DNA of 64,000 bases from Nitrosospira sp. Nsp11 (GTDB taxonomy: Bacteria; Pseudomonadota; Gammaproteobacteria; Burkholderiales; Nitrosomonadaceae), in contig NZ_FRBV01000001.1 of assembly GCF_900142705.1 (NCBI RefSeq), positions 1 to 64,000 on the forward strand, written 5' to 3'. The notes under the pieces are model-generated. The model had not been told where the DNA came from and did no database searches. It worked only from the letters and a program-made list of their open reading frames with translations. Each line of letters starts with the position of its first letter. Within the stretch, counting starts at the first letter, position 1. This document shows positions 29,989 to 39,590 of this stretch, in pieces. Made by a program: the position numbers and the translations under genes.

Positions 29989-30591
29989 ATGCATATTATC
30001 AAGCTTCTCGCGGCTTTCTCGCTTCTATTCAGCACTGCGGCACACGCAGCTAATCCCCAGGTTGAAATAAAGACCAATTTTGGTAATATAATGCTGGAGC
30101 TTTACCCGGATAAGGCGCCTAAAACGGTAGAGAATTTTCTACGTTACGTAAAGGACGGCCATTATAAAGGCACTATATTTCATCGCGTTATTCCCGGATT
30201 CATGATTCAGGGCGGTGGATTCGACAAGGCCCTCAAGCAGAAGCCGGCAAGGCAACCCATCGAGAACGAGGCGGCTAACGGCCTGAAAAATGAGATTGGA
30301 ACGATTGCCATGGCTCGCACCTCGGACCCGCACTCAGCCTCTACCCAATTCTTCATTAATATAGCCAGTAACGAGTTCCTCAATTACACTGCACCTACTC
30401 AGCAAGGCTATGGTTACACCGTGTTCGGCAAAGTTATCCAGGGAATGGAGGTGGCCAATAAGATTGCTGGTACGCCGACAGGTTCCGGAGGACCATTCCC
30501 AAGCGACGTACCTGAAAAAACAGTAGTCATTGACGAAATCAAACTTGTCACAGAGGGGCCGGCTACCGGCGCCACTTTGCCTGGAAAATAA
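29989..30591 (+). CDS. ppiA: Peptidyl-prolyl cis-trans isomerase, exported cyclophilin
   Basis: Cyclophilin-type proline isomerase of the periplasm. From the ATG at 29989 there is a signal peptide ([20 protein letters not shown]) followed by the cyclophilin core: '[25 protein letters not shown]', '[17 protein letters not shown]' (catalytic Arg and Phe), '[18 protein letters not shown]' and '[18 protein letters not shown]'. The frame is open eight codons upstream, but that would bury the signal peptide. It is 8 bp from ppiB and clearly a tandem duplicate of it. Confidence 0.93.
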   Translation: MHIIKLLAAFSLLFSTAAHAANPQVEIKTNFGNIMLELYPDKAPKTVENFLRYVKDGHYKGTIFHRVIPGFMIQGGGFDKALKQKPARQPIENEAANGLKNEIGTIAMARTSDPHSASTQFFINIASNEFLNYTAPTQQGYGYTVFGKVIQGMEVANKIAGTPTGSGGPFPSDVPEKTVVIDEIKLVTEGPATGATLPGK

Positions 30592-30599
30592 GGATAAAC

Positions 30600-31100
30600 A
30601 TGATAAAACTCCACACCAATCACGGCGATATTACTCTTGAACTGGACAGCGAAAAAGCTCCGTTGACCGTTCAGAATTTTATAGACTATGTGAACAGTGG
30701 CTTTTACGATAATACGATATTTCATCGGGTGATTGACGGTTTCATGATTCAGGGAGGCGGATTCGAGCCGGGCATGCACCAGAAGCAGGTTCGCGCCCCA
30801 ATTCAGAACGAGGCCGCCAACGGCCTCAAGAACGATAAATATACCGTTGCCATGGCACGCACATCCGACGTGCATTCCGCTACTGCACAGTTTTTTATCA
30901 ATGCCAAGGACAATGGTTTTCTTAATTACAAGTCCTCTACTTCACAGGGTTTCGGCTATTGTGTGTTTGGGAAGGTAGTGGAAGGCCAGGATGTGGTGGA
31001 CAGGATCGAGAAGGTAAAGACAGGCACCCGAAATGGTCATCAGGATGTGCCATTGGAAGATGTAATATTGCTGAAAGCGGAAGTGGTTGAAAACAAGTAG
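30600..31100 (+). CDS. ppiB: Peptidyl-prolyl cis-trans isomerase, cytoplasmic cyclophilin
   Basis: 166-residue cyclophilin without a signal peptide, starting [21 protein letters not shown]. The catalytic block '[19 protein letters not shown]' and '[20 protein letters not shown]' match PpiB of E. coli in sequence and length. AAGGA lies in front of the ATG, right behind the ppiA stop, so the pair is co-transcribed. Having an exported and a cytosolic form side by side suggests duplication with a change of location. Confidence 0.95.
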   Translation: MIKLHTNHGDITLELDSEKAPLTVQNFIDYVNSGFYDNTIFHRVIDGFMIQGGGFEPGMHQKQVRAPIQNEAANGLKNDKYTVAMARTSDVHSATAQFFINAKDNGFLNYKSSTSQGFGYCVFGKVVEGQDVVDRIEKVKTGTRNGHQDVPLEDVILLKAEVVENK

Positions 31101-31319
31101 CCGCTATTTATATCCCGGGCGTCCGCTAAGACTTCTAAAATTCAATACGCTGGCTATCAGTATGGCGGTAACGAGTGTTATTAAACTTTTTGAGCAGGAA
31201 TAGCGTTTTTTATCCATGCTCGGGCACGCCAAGTAATATTGCTGTGAGGCATGTACCACCCGTGCCGTGAGAGGCTGTTTGGGTAGGGAAAATAAAATAT
31301 TTCATCAATGGGAAAAATC

Positions 31320-32135
31320 ATGTCCGCTTTTCGAATTCTTACAGCAATATCGATCAGTCTTTGGTTAGCTGCGCTAACGGGATGTGCAACCACCACCTCA
31401 GGCGGCGCGGTCGGCGCGAACCGCTCTCAACTGATGCTTATATCTTCAGAGCAACTGGAGCAAACGGCCGCCCAAGGTTATACCAAGCTGAAATCAGACG
31501 CAACGCAACAGGGTGCATTGAACAAGGATCCGAAACTGCTGCAGCGAGTGCAGGCAATAGCCCGCCGCATCGAACCCCAGACCGGCGTATTCCGCAAGGA
31601 TGCCCCCGGGTGGAAGTGGGAGGTTAATGTCATAGACAGCAAGGAACTCAATGCCTTTTGCATGCCTGGCGGCAAGATCATGTTTTACTCCGGGCTGATC
31701 AATCAGCTTCAACTCAATGATGCAGAAATTGCGGTGGTAATGGGACATGAAATCGCCCACGCCTTGCGCGAACATTCACGCGAGCAGGTATCGCAGGCAA
31801 TCGCGGCGCAGACCGCGCTGGGGTTGGGCTCCGCGGCATTTGGCCTCAGCCAGAATGCCACCACTCTCGCCAACGTCGGTTATCAGGCCCTGATCGCAAC
31901 GCATTTTAGTCGTACCGACGAGGCCGAGGCAGATCGCATTGGGCTGGAATTAACCGCACGCGCGGGCTACAACCCTCGTGCCGGCGTAACGTTGTGGCAA
32001 AAAATGATGAATGCCAATAGTAGCGGCCAGCTTCCCGAATTCCTGAGCAGCCATCCCGCGGATTCAAGCCGGGTCCAGCAGATTGAATCGTTGTTGCCAC
32101 GTGTTATGCCTCTCTATGAAGCCACGCTTCGTTGA
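31320..32135 (+). CDS. M48-family metallopeptidase, lipoprotein
   Basis: Zinc peptidase of the LoiP/BepA-like M48 group, predicted to be anchored in the outer membrane. The N-terminus has a signal ending in the lipobox 'LTGC' (residues ~17-20 from the ATG at 31320; an ATG four codons upstream is also open). HExxH is 'VMGHEIAHALREHSREQ', the third zinc ligand is in 'RTDEAEADRIGLELTARAGY', and 'PEFLSSHPADSSRVQQIESLLP' closes the domain. Such enzymes degrade misfolded outer-membrane proteins. It is monocistronic and convergent with metZ. Confidence 0.92.
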   Translation: MSAFRILTAISISLWLAALTGCATTTSGGAVGANRSQLMLISSEQLEQTAAQGYTKLKSDATQQGALNKDPKLLQRVQAIARRIEPQTGVFRKDAPGWKWEVNVIDSKELNAFCMPGGKIMFYSGLINQLQLNDAEIAVVMGHEIAHALREHSREQVSQAIAAQTALGLGSAAFGLSQNATTLANVGYQALIATHFSRTDEAEADRIGLELTARAGYNPRAGVTLWQKMMNANSSGQLPEFLSSHPADSSRVQQIESLLPRVMPLYEATLR

Positions 32136-32165
32136 GCCGAACCGTCTCTTTGGATCAGTAGAAGA

Positions 32166-33344
32166 TTATGCGTTTAATCCTCTTGCCAGATCAGCCTGGA
32201 TATCCTTTACCGCTTCGAGCCCCACCGCGATGCGCAATAAACCTTCGGTGATCCCGGCGGCATCCCGGCTTTCCTGGCTGATACGGGCATGAGTAGTGGT
32301 GGCAGGATGGGTGAGCGTACTCTTGGCATCACCCAGGTTGGCGGTGATCGAAATCAATCGAACGGAATCCACTACCCGCCATGCCGCTTCTCTCCCATTC
32401 TTCAACTCGAATGAAACGATTCCACCGCCGGTTTTCTGTTGGCGCCTGGCAAGCTCGTGCTGGGGATGCGAGGACAAACCGGGGTAGTGAACCCGCGCCA
32501 CGCTGGGCTGCGCTTCCAGCCAGCGAGCGATTTGCATGGCATTTGCAGAATGCGCATCCATGCGCAGCTTCAGAGTTTCCATTCCCTTTAAAATAACCCA
32601 GGCGTTAAAAGGGCTCAAACTGGGACCTGCGGTGCGCAAAAAACCAAAAATGCCGCGTTCCATTACCAAGTCACGCTTCCCCAGCACTGCGCCACCTAAA
32701 ACCCTACCCTGGCCTTCGAGATACTTGGTGGCAGAGTGAATTACAAGATCGGCGCCCAAATCCAGCGGTCGCTGCAGCGCTGGCGAACAAAAGCAATTAT
32801 CGACTGCAAGCCATGCACCGGCTTTTTTTGCCACATGCGAGAGTGCGGCGATGTCCGATATTTCAGTCAACGGGTTTGATGGAGTTTCGATAAACAGCAG
32901 CTTGGTGTTGGGCTTTACCGCCGCCTCCCATGCCGCGACATCGGTGGCGGAAACAAACGTTGTATCGATATTGAAGCGCCTGAGGATATTATTGAACAGG
33001 CTTACGGTTGCGCCGAAAAGACTGCGGGACGCGATGACATGATCGCCGGCGGAGAGTAGCCCCATCACGCAAGCAAGTATGGCCGACATCCCCGAAGAAG
33101 TGGCCACACAGGCTTCTGCGCCTTCGAGGGCGGCAAGCCGCTCTTCGAAAGCCGTAACCGTTGGGTTGGTGAATCGCGAATAAATATTTCCGGATTCCGC
33201 ACCGGAAAAGCGCGCCGCAGCCTGGGCCGCGCTATCAAATACAAAACTCGAGGTCAGGTACAAGGCTTCCGAGTGTTCGTTGAATTGACTACGGTGAATA
33301 CCGGTGTGTAACGCCAGGGTTTCCAGCTCAAAATCATCAGACAT
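32166..33344 (-). CDS. metZ: O-succinylhomoserine sulfhydrylase
   Basis: PLP enzyme of the Cys/Met-metabolism family that makes homocysteine from an activated homoserine and sulfide. The PLP lysine lies in 'HSATKYLEGQGRVLGGAV'; 'ESGNIYSRFTNPTV' and 'ATSSGMSAILACVMGLL' are the usual cofactor-phosphate blocks. Length is 392. The MetZ rather than MetB assignment follows the 'GQGRVLGG' signature and the position downstream of purF, common in this lineage. GGGAG precedes the ATG, and a SAM-II-like riboswitch and terminator lie immediately upstream. Confidence 0.92.
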   Translation of the reverse strand: MSDDFELETLALHTGIHRSQFNEHSEALYLTSSFVFDSAAQAAARFSGAESGNIYSRFTNPTVTAFEERLAALEGAEACVATSSGMSAILACVMGLLSAGDHVIASRSLFGATVSLFNNILRRFNIDTTFVSATDVAAWEAAVKPNTKLLFIETPSNPLTEISDIAALSHVAKKAGAWLAVDNCFCSPALQRPLDLGADLVIHSATKYLEGQGRVLGGAVLGKRDLVMERGIFGFLRTAGPSLSPFNAWVILKGMETLKLRMDAHSANAMQIARWLEAQPSVARVHYPGLSSHPQHELARRQQKTGGGIVSFELKNGREAAWRVVDSVRLISITANLGDAKSTLTHPATTTHARISQESRDAAGITEGLLRIAVGLEAVKDIQADLARGLNA

Positions 33345-33355
33345 GCTTAACTCCC

Positions 33356-33391
33356 AAAAAAAACCCGTTCAGCATTCGCTAAAACGGGTTT
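33356..33391 (-). terminator. Intrinsic terminator in the metZ leader
   Basis: On the minus strand AAACCCGTT and AACGGGTTT form a 9-bp stem with a 13-base loop, followed by an uninterrupted run of eight T. It ends one base before the metZ Shine-Dalgarno, so it acts in the leader and not after metZ. Its 5' arm overlaps the 3' arm of a competing hairpin made with the end of the riboswitch. Confidence 0.85.
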
Positions 33392-33447
33392 CCCGCTTTA
33401 GCCGAATTTATAATGCGCCCGCAAGCTGAATATCAAATCGGCGCTAC
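33392..33447 (-). promoter_or_regulatory. SAM-II (SAM-alpha) riboswitch upstream of metZ
   Basis: Read on the minus strand the segment matches the SAM-II aptamer as I recall it: GCGCC paired with GGCGC (stem P1), the loop start 'GATTTGATATTCAGC', then 'ATTATAAATTCGGCTAAAG'. These correspond to the conserved GAUUU, the UAUAAA-like stretch and the GCUAAA segment that form the pseudoknot. It sits in front of a methionine-synthesis gene, the standard context. The 3' segment GCTAAAGCGGG (33402-33392) can instead pair with CCCGTTTTAGC (33388-33378) across a 3-base loop. That pairing excludes the terminator, so SAM binding should favour termination. Confidence 0.8.
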
Positions 33448-33488
33448 AGTCAAAATTACGCCCGATAACTGTTTTTGTCAAATCCCCA

Positions 33489-35009
33489 TCAATCGATCGC
33501 TACCAAGTTCAAATCCAACTGCGTACTGGACCGCGCGCGAGACAAGGGTATGCCGCCATCGCGTTGCGCCTCCAGTAAAGCGAGATACTCCGGCGTAACA
33601 TCACCGGTGATGTAGCGCCCATCGAAACAAGAGGTTTCGTAATGGGTGATTGATGGATTGACGCGGCAAACATCTTTAACAAGCGAATCGAGATCTTGAT
33701 AAACGAGATGGTCGGCACCGATCTCGCGGCAGATTTCGTCTTCATTCCGTCCCGTAGCGATGAGCTCGCGGCGTGTCGGCATATCGATGCCATAAACATT
33801 GGGGAACCTCACCGGTGGCGCGGCCGAAGCAAAAAATACCTTGTGGGCGCCGGCCTCCTGCGCCATTTGCACAATTTCAAGACTGGTGGTGCCGCGAACG
33901 ATTGAATCGTCTACCAGCAGTACGTTTTTACCGCGAAATTCCACGCTCATTGCATTGAGCTTTTGGCGAACTGATTTGCGCCTCTGCTGCTGTCCCGGCA
34001 TGATAAAAGTACGTCCAATATAGCGGTTCTTTACGAAGCCTTCACGAAAGCTGACTCCCAGGCGGTTAGCAAGCTGCAAGGCGCTTGGGCGGCTGGAATC
34101 CGGGATTGGAATCACCACATCTATGTCCAGATGACGCATCGTTGTGGCGATCTTGTCAGCTAGGCTCTCCCCCATGTTAAGGCGCGTTTCATATACCGAA
34201 ATACCGTCCATTACGGAATCCGGGCGCGCCATGTAGACATATTCGAAGATACAAGGATTCTGCGTGGAATTGGCGGCACATTGCTTATTATGGAAATTAC
34301 CGTTCTCGTCAATAAAAACTGCCTCGCCCGGGGCGACATCACGCACTAGCTTAAACCCCAAAGTATCAAGCGCCACGCTTTCGGATGCCACCAGATATTC
34401 CATCCCCTGCTCGGTTTCAGCAGAGCCGAACACTAAGGGACGGATGCCGTAAGGATCTCGAAAAGCGAGCAATCCATAACCCGCAATCATCGCCACCACT
34501 GCATAAGCACCTCGACAGCGCCGGTGTACACCGGACACTGCGTCGAAAATAGCGGCAAGGTCGAGTTGGTGGTTTTTCGTGCTTCTTTGCAACTCATGGG
34601 CGAGTACGTTGAGAAGCACTTCCGAGTCGGAACTGGTATTGACGTGGCGCAAATCCTCACGAAACAACTCGTCATTGAGTTGCGCCGCATTCGTGAGATT
34701 ACCGTTGTGCCCGAGTACGATTCCGAACGGCGAGTTGACATAGAACGGCTGTGCCTCAGCTGATGATTCGGCGGAGCCAGCGGTGGGATATCTCACATGG
34801 CCAATACCCATGTTACCAAGCAAAGCACGCATGTTGCGGGTACGGAACACATCCCGGACCAGGCCGCCACCCTTGTGCATGTGGAAAGTGTTACCTTGGG
34901 CAGTAACGATGCCGGCCGCGTCCTGTCCGCGGTGCTGGAGCACCAGCAAGCCGTCGTACAGCAACTGGTTGACGGCAGTTCGTGCGACTAAGCCCAGAAT
35001 TCCACACAT
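33489..35009 (-). CDS. purF: Amidophosphoribosyltransferase
   Basis: First committed step of purine synthesis (PRPP plus glutamine to phosphoribosylamine). With the ATG at 35009 the product starts MCGILGLV, so Cys2 becomes the N-terminal nucleophile after Met removal; the five upstream codons of the open frame are therefore rejected. The glutaminase domain contains '[11 protein letters not shown]', 'LGHNGNLTN' and 'SDSEVLL', and the phosphoribosyltransferase domain has the PRPP loop '[20 protein letters not shown]'. Length is 506. It is the penultimate gene of the long biosynthetic run, separated from cvpA by repeat copy C. Confidence 0.97.
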   Translation of the reverse strand: MCGILGLVARTAVNQLLYDGLLVLQHRGQDAAGIVTAQGNTFHMHKGGGLVRDVFRTRNMRALLGNMGIGHVRYPTAGSAESSAEAQPFYVNSPFGIVLGHNGNLTNAAQLNDELFREDLRHVNTSSDSEVLLNVLAHELQRSTKNHQLDLAAIFDAVSGVHRRCRGAYAVVAMIAGYGLLAFRDPYGIRPLVFGSAETEQGMEYLVASESVALDTLGFKLVRDVAPGEAVFIDENGNFHNKQCAANSTQNPCIFEYVYMARPDSVMDGISVYETRLNMGESLADKIATTMRHLDIDVVIPIPDSSRPSALQLANRLGVSFREGFVKNRYIGRTFIMPGQQQRRKSVRQKLNAMSVEFRGKNVLLVDDSIVRGTTSLEIVQMAQEAGAHKVFFASAAPPVRFPNVYGIDMPTRRELIATGRNEDEICREIGADHLVYQDLDSLVKDVCRVNPSITHYETSCFDGRYITGDVTPEYLALLEAQRDGGIPLSRARSSTQLDLNLVAID

Positions 35010-35116
35010 GACCGCACTCCGCAAAGATGGCTTTGATTTTGATTGAAGCTGTACAAAAGGTTTATCCGGATATGGACGAATGGGATACCGAGCGCTGTAT
35101 TATACCGGCACAAGCG

Positions 35117-35284
35117 CTAGCAGCCTGTCGGACTTAAAGAATCGCAACGAAAAAGTGACTGGGTGAGGACAGATTTTGCGGATTTTGAAGGCCAATAGTT
35201 ATTCTATTGGCCGAAAAATCGGCGAAATATGAACCAGCCAAATGCTTTTGCAGCCGACTTCCTTTAAGTCCGCCAGGCTGCTAG
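35117..35284. repeat. MITE-like repeat, copy C (best-preserved) with CTAG duplication
   Basis: The ends ctagcagcctgtcggactt (from 35117) and its inverted copy ending at 35284 match over 23 positions with a single mismatch. The outermost ctag may be a 4-bp target duplication, leaving a 160-bp element at 35121-35280. Inside, ggccaatag-ttatt-ctattggcc is a perfect 9-bp hairpin. No open frame of note is present. It lies in the cvpA-purF gap and ends exactly where the cvpA stop codon begins. Confidence 0.9.
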
Positions 35285-35794
35285 TCACTGTCCGCGCTTT
35301 AATTTCACATAATTAATACGCGTGGACAGATCTGGCGGCAACCATGGTATTACAAACATTGCCGCTGTCTCCAGTGGTTTGCTCAGCAAGGCCTTTTGCC
35401 AGAATGGCTCTTGCGGCAGCGCCGTGAATCCCGCTCCCAACACAACCAATAACACTACCAGCAACCCTCGTATAAAACCGAACAACGAGCCAAAAAAACG
35501 ATCCGCGAATCCCAATCCCACACTTTTTACCAAGGCTGAGATGAGCATGGCGATCAGGCTCATTGCCAGCAGAGCCGACAGGAATAACGCAGCGAATGCC
35601 AGCAACACACGCAATGTTTCGCCGACAATACCGGATGGCAGCATGGGCGCAAACCCCGCTGAAAATGAATTGGCCACCATGAAAGCGACGATCCAGCCCG
35701 CCAGCGACAATAATTCGCGCACCACGCCGCGTGCCACACTGAGCAAAATGGATACAACAAGTATGGCAAGAACGCAGTAATCGAAAATAGTCAT
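35285..35794 (-). CDS. cvpA: CvpA family membrane protein
   Basis: 169 residues with four hydrophobic segments. 'YCVLAILVVSILLSVARGVVRELLSLAGWIVAF' and 'DRFFGSLFGFIRGLLVVLLVVL' are the CvpA family signatures. It is named for colicin V production in E. coli, where it is likewise next to purF; its molecular role is not settled. It is followed directly by repeat copy C, then purF. Upstream is the SPOR-domain gene. Confidence 0.92.
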   Translation of the reverse strand: MTIFDYCVLAILVVSILLSVARGVVRELLSLAGWIVAFMVANSFSAGFAPMLPSGIVGETLRVLLAFAALFLSALLAMSLIAMLISALVKSVGLGFADRFFGSLFGFIRGLLVVLLVVLGAGFTALPQEPFWQKALLSKPLETAAMFVIPWLPPDLSTRINYVKLKRGQ

Positions 35795-35855
35795 TCGTAA
35801 ACAGGAATAAAATTACAGACGTGCAATTTTCCTGTGCGGTAATGGTTCCATAATC

Positions 35856-36500
35856 CTACTTCTCTGCCACTACGCCATCGAATCCAAGTTTCTTCAGTTT
35901 CTCACGCGTGCGCTCCGCTTCCTCGCGCGTATCAAATGGCCCTACCCGAACACGCGTTATCTCGCCCTTATCGGCACCGCTGTCAACCTTCAGTGTTTCC
36001 GTATAGGCCTTGGACTTGCTATCCTTCGATGTCACGCTTTGTAGCTGTTGCCTGGCTTTGCCCGGATCGGAAAAAGCGCCCAATTGCACTACAAATACAT
36101 TGGCCCCGGTGGCAGGAACGGTAGCTTTTCCCGTTCCCGATTCACCCTTGGAATCCATGCCGTTCGCTGCCGGCTTCTCTATCGATTCATTCGCGGGCTT
36201 GGCAGGTTTTACTGATGGCTCGGAGGCCACCAGTTCTTCCTGATTTATTCCGGTTTCCAATTTTTCTGGAATAGTCCTGGCGGGTGCTTCTGATCGAAGG
36301 GCGGCCTCGGGTGCGAGCTCTTCTACCGAGTCTTCAGACGGTATGCGAATGTCAATTTCGTGACTTCTCTGCTCCGGTTTGCTATCGAGTACCATCGGCA
36401 GAATTACAACCGCTGCGACCACCAGTGTAATTGCGCCGACGAGACGTCTTCTGGCGCGTTTCCTTAGCTGAATTTCTTCTTCGCTGACGGTCTTTGCCAT
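35856..36500 (-). CDS. SPOR-domain protein (DedD-like)
   Basis: Single-pass inner-membrane protein with a periplasmic SPOR domain that binds denuded septal peptidoglycan. The ATG at 36500 (MAKTVSEEEIQLRKRARRR) is chosen: the frame extends 58 codons further upstream but into unrelated Cys/Arg-rich sequence overlapping folC. One membrane segment follows ('LVGAITLVVAAVVILPMVLD'), then a disordered Pro/Glu/Lys linker, and the SPOR domain at the end ('VVQLGAFSDPGKARQQLQ', 'RVRVGPFDTREEAERTREKL'). Its place between folC and cvpA matches E. coli dedD. Confidence 0.92.
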   Translation of the reverse strand: MAKTVSEEEIQLRKRARRRLVGAITLVVAAVVILPMVLDSKPEQRSHEIDIRIPSEDSVEELAPEAALRSEAPARTIPEKLETGINQEELVASEPSVKPAKPANESIEKPAANGMDSKGESGTGKATVPATGANVFVVQLGAFSDPGKARQQLQSVTSKDSKSKAYTETLKVDSGADKGEITRVRVGPFDTREEAERTREKLKKLGFDGVVAEK

Positions 36501-36516
36501 TCGCCTTTGCTTGATT

Positions 36517-37821
36517 CTAACCGTGCTCAACCACGTTCCGGCATCGCAACACTTCGGCCACGGTATGGAATGAGCCAAAGACACAGATTCTATCATTTCC
36601 GGTTGCTTGCTCACAGGCAAATGCATATGCCGCGGCCGGGTCCGGAAAACTCTGAATTGCCTCCTCAACCACACCTGCCTCTTTCAGTGCCCGAGCCACC
36701 TCGCCAGCCGCAGCGCCACGCGGCAAATTGATGCTCGCCGTCAGCCATACATCGATTTTTGCCGCAAGTGCCCGCGCCACTCCTGCGATGTCCTTATCTT
36801 TGAGCATCGCAAATACCGCATAAGTCTTTTGATAGCGGCCCATGCTGTCGAGGCCGGTAGCCAAGGCGCGTGCAGCACTCGGATTGTGCGCCACATCCAG
36901 CACCGTCGCGGGACGGCCGGGTAACACCTGAAATCGCCCTGGCCAGACAACTTCCAATAGTCCCTGGCGTACATCGCCCATGGTAATCGGCAAGCTATCC
37001 TTTACCGCATCCAGTGCGGCAAGACAGGCACTGGCGTTGCGCAACTGATAAGCACCCCGCAATGCCGGATAGGGCAGCGAATGGCGCTTTCCACCATTTC
37101 CCCAGAAACTCCATCCGGTTGCGCTGGTTGAATAACCGAAGTGCTCTCCGATGTGCATCAAATTCGCGCCGATCGCTTCTGCATGAAGCCGTACGGACTC
37201 GGGAATATCCGGCTCCGAGCAAATGGCAGCCTTCCCGTTTCTGAAAATTCCGGCCTTCTCAAATCCAATTTCCTCTCGTGTGTTGCCGAGATAATCCATA
37301 TGATCGAAGTCAACACTGGTGATAACCGCACAATCCGTGTCAAAAATATTGACTGCGTCCAACCGGCCGCCCAGTCCCACTTCCAGAATTGCAACCTCCA
37401 CTTCGGCCTGTCTGAATAGTTGCATCGCTGCCAGTGTGCCAAACTCAAAGTAGGTCAGGGGAATGTCGCTATAAAGCCGGGCCGACTCTACCATTTGAAA
37501 AGCATCACATAACTCGTCATCGGCGGCTTCCTTTCGGTTTACCCGCACGCGCTCGTTATAACGCAGCAAATGCGGAGAAGTGTAACAGCCAACGCGATAT
37601 CCGGCGCGGCTCAAAATCGCCTCCATCATGGCACACGTCGACCCTTTGCCGTTAGTGCCACCGACCGTGATGATGGGAAAGGAGCAGGCAAGGTTCAAGT
37701 CGGCCTTCACCCGATTTATCCTGTCCAGCCCCATCTCGATGGTCTTCGGATGGATGCGCTCAAGCCAGCTCAGCCAATCGGAAAGCGTTCCGGATTTTGT
37801 ATCCGGTTCGCTCATTACCAT
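36517..37821 (-). CDS. folC: Dihydrofolate/folylpolyglutamate synthase
   Basis: Mur-ligase-family enzyme that adds the glutamate to dihydropteroate and further glutamates to folates. The ATP loop is 'TVGGTNGKGSTCAMMEAIL', with 'ITSVDFDHMDYLGNTREEIGFEKAGI' and 'VLDVAHNPSAARAL' as further conserved blocks. At 434 residues it is the usual length. The downstream SPOR gene starts 17 bp later, and accD lies 52 bp upstream, as in the enterobacterial accD-folC-dedD-cvpA-purF order. Confidence 0.95.
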   Translation of the reverse strand: MVMSEPDTKSGTLSDWLSWLERIHPKTIEMGLDRINRVKADLNLACSFPIITVGGTNGKGSTCAMMEAILSRAGYRVGCYTSPHLLRYNERVRVNRKEAADDELCDAFQMVESARLYSDIPLTYFEFGTLAAMQLFRQAEVEVAILEVGLGGRLDAVNIFDTDCAVITSVDFDHMDYLGNTREEIGFEKAGIFRNGKAAICSEPDIPESVRLHAEAIGANLMHIGEHFGYSTSATGWSFWGNGGKRHSLPYPALRGAYQLRNASACLAALDAVKDSLPITMGDVRQGLLEVVWPGRFQVLPGRPATVLDVAHNPSAARALATGLDSMGRYQKTYAVFAMLKDKDIAGVARALAAKIDVWLTASINLPRGAAAGEVARALKEAGVVEEAIQSFPDPAAAYAFACEQATGNDRICVFGSFHTVAEVLRCRNVVEHG

Positions 37822-37873
37822 CTGATGCCACGCAGCATGAGTATCATGACGATATGATCAGATGAGCCAAAGA

Positions 37874-38743
37874 TCAAGCTGCCGGTGGTGAAACGCGCAT
37901 CAGGAGCGAGCATAGGTTGGCAACCTTATCGCGCATGCGCCGGCGATCTACAATCATGTCTATAGCACCGTGTTCCAGTAGGAATTCGGCACGTTGAAAC
38001 CCCTCCGGCAGGGTTTGCCGCACTGTCTGCTCGATAACGCGTGGCCCTGCGAATCCAATCAATGCCCCGGGCTCGGCGATTACCACGTCACCGATGAAGG
38101 CAAAACTGGCCGATACCCCACCCATGGTGGGGTCTGTCAATACCGAGATAAAAGGTAGCCGCTCCTGGCTCAGTTGGGTAAGCACCGCAGTTGTTTTAGC
38201 CATCTGCATCAATGACAGCAAGCCTTCCTGCATGCGCGCGCCGCCACTGGCGGCGAAACATACAAAAGCCACGTGTTGTTCAACGCATGTTTGCACCGCG
38301 CGCACGAAGCGCTCACCTACCGCTGAGCCCATCGAGCCACCCATGAAGCCGAATTCGAATGCCGCTGCAACCAGGGGTACGGTTTTGACGCTCCCCTGCA
38401 TGACCACGAGAGCGTCATTTTCATCCGTATCTCTTTTCGCTTCCGACAACCTGTCGATATAGCGCTTGTTATCCTTGAATTTAAGCGGGTCAAGGGATTG
38501 CACTTCCCCGCCGATCTCATGACGACCTTCGGCGTCCAGGAATAAATCAAGGCGCACTCGGGCAGAAATGCGATTGTGATGATTGCACTTGGGGCAGACG
38601 TTTAGATTGTTACCCAGATCAGAGTAATAAAGCACTGCTTCGCAAGATGCGCACTTGCTCCACAGTCCCTCGGGCACGGCCTTTTTTTCGCCGCTTTCCT
38701 TGCGTTTGATTTTTGGGGGAAGAAGTTTCTGGAACCAGCTCAT
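37874..38743 (-). CDS. accD: Acetyl-CoA carboxylase, carboxyltransferase subunit beta
   Basis: Beta subunit of the carboxyltransferase that makes malonyl-CoA for fatty-acid synthesis. The N-terminal zinc ribbon is '[17 protein letters not shown]...VCPKCNHH' (two CxxC pairs); '[30 protein letters not shown]' and '[18 protein letters not shown]' are core signatures. Length is 289. It is located 8 bp downstream of trpA, a common link between tryptophan and fatty-acid genes in betaproteobacteria. Confidence 0.96.
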   Translation of the reverse strand: MSWFQKLLPPKIKRKESGEKKAVPEGLWSKCASCEAVLYYSDLGNNLNVCPKCNHHNRISARVRLDLFLDAEGRHEIGGEVQSLDPLKFKDNKRYIDRLSEAKRDTDENDALVVMQGSVKTVPLVAAAFEFGFMGGSMGSAVGERFVRAVQTCVEQHVAFVCFAASGGARMQEGLLSLMQMAKTTAVLTQLSQERLPFISVLTDPTMGGVSASFAFIGDVVIAEPGALIGFAGPRVIEQTVRQTLPEGFQRAEFLLEHGAIDMIVDRRRMRDKVANLCSLLMRVSPPAA

Positions 38744-38751
38744 AGATTGGT

Positions 38752-39579
38752 TTAAACGATGGACAACGAGTGTTCAGGACTGGCTTCGTCGATGGCGGTA
38801 CGGAGATTTTTTACCAAGCTGTATACGTTCGTTAATAAATTCTCTCTGGTTGAATTTTCTATTTCTTCAATAATGCGGCTACCTATCACGACTGCATCGG
38901 CGAGCCCTGCCACGGCTTTGGCAGTCGCACCATCGCGTATGCCGAAACCGACGCCAATGGGAATGGAGATACAGGCACGCAACTGAACCAGTTTGTTGGC
39001 GACGTCGGGTAGGTCGAGACTTAACGCACCGGTTACGCCTTTTAGGGAAACATAATATATATATCCCCGCGCCAGCTCCGCTACCCGTTCGACGCGCCTT
39101 TGCGGAGTAGTAGGCGAAAGCAGAAAAATCGCGTCTATTTGCTGGCAATCAAGATTTCTTACCCAATCCCGGGACTCTTCCGGTGGATAGTCCACTACCA
39201 GCACTCCATCTATTCCGCATTTTTTTGCGCGCGCCGCGAATTTTTCATAGCCCATCGATTCTATCGGATTGGCATAACCCATCAGCACAACCGGCGTATA
39301 TGTGTCGGTTTTCCTGAATTCCTCCACCATTGTCAGTACGTCCTTCAGACCTACACCATGCTTGAGCGCGCGTTCCGAAGATCGCTGTATGGTCGGTCCG
39401 TCAGCCATGGGATCCGAAAACGGGACCCCCAGCTCAATGATGTCGGCGCCTGCCTTAACCAGCTCATGCATCAGCGGAACCATCATCGCGGGCTCCGGGT
39501 CGCCGGCAGTGATGAAAGGAATCAGTGCTTTTCTTTTTTTCTGGAGCAGGTTGCCGAATACGGTAGCGATACGAGACAT
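38752..39579 (-). CDS. trpA: Tryptophan synthase alpha subunit
   Basis: Cleaves indole-3-glycerol phosphate to indole within the TrpAB complex. The 275-residue TIM barrel has '[19 protein letters not shown]' containing the catalytic Glu and Asp, 'VVDYPPEE' and '[28 protein letters not shown]'. trpB ends 11 bp upstream and accD begins 8 bp downstream. Confidence 0.97.
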   Translation of the reverse strand: MSRIATVFGNLLQKKRKALIPFITAGDPEPAMMVPLMHELVKAGADIIELGVPFSDPMADGPTIQRSSERALKHGVGLKDVLTMVEEFRKTDTYTPVVLMGYANPIESMGYEKFAARAKKCGIDGVLVVDYPPEESRDWVRNLDCQQIDAIFLLSPTTPQRRVERVAELARGYIYYVSLKGVTGALSLDLPDVANKLVQLRACISIPIGVGFGIRDGATAKAVAGLADAVVIGSRIIEEIENSTRENLLTNVYSLVKNLRTAIDEASPEHSLSIV

Positions 39580-39590
39580 GTATGATGATT

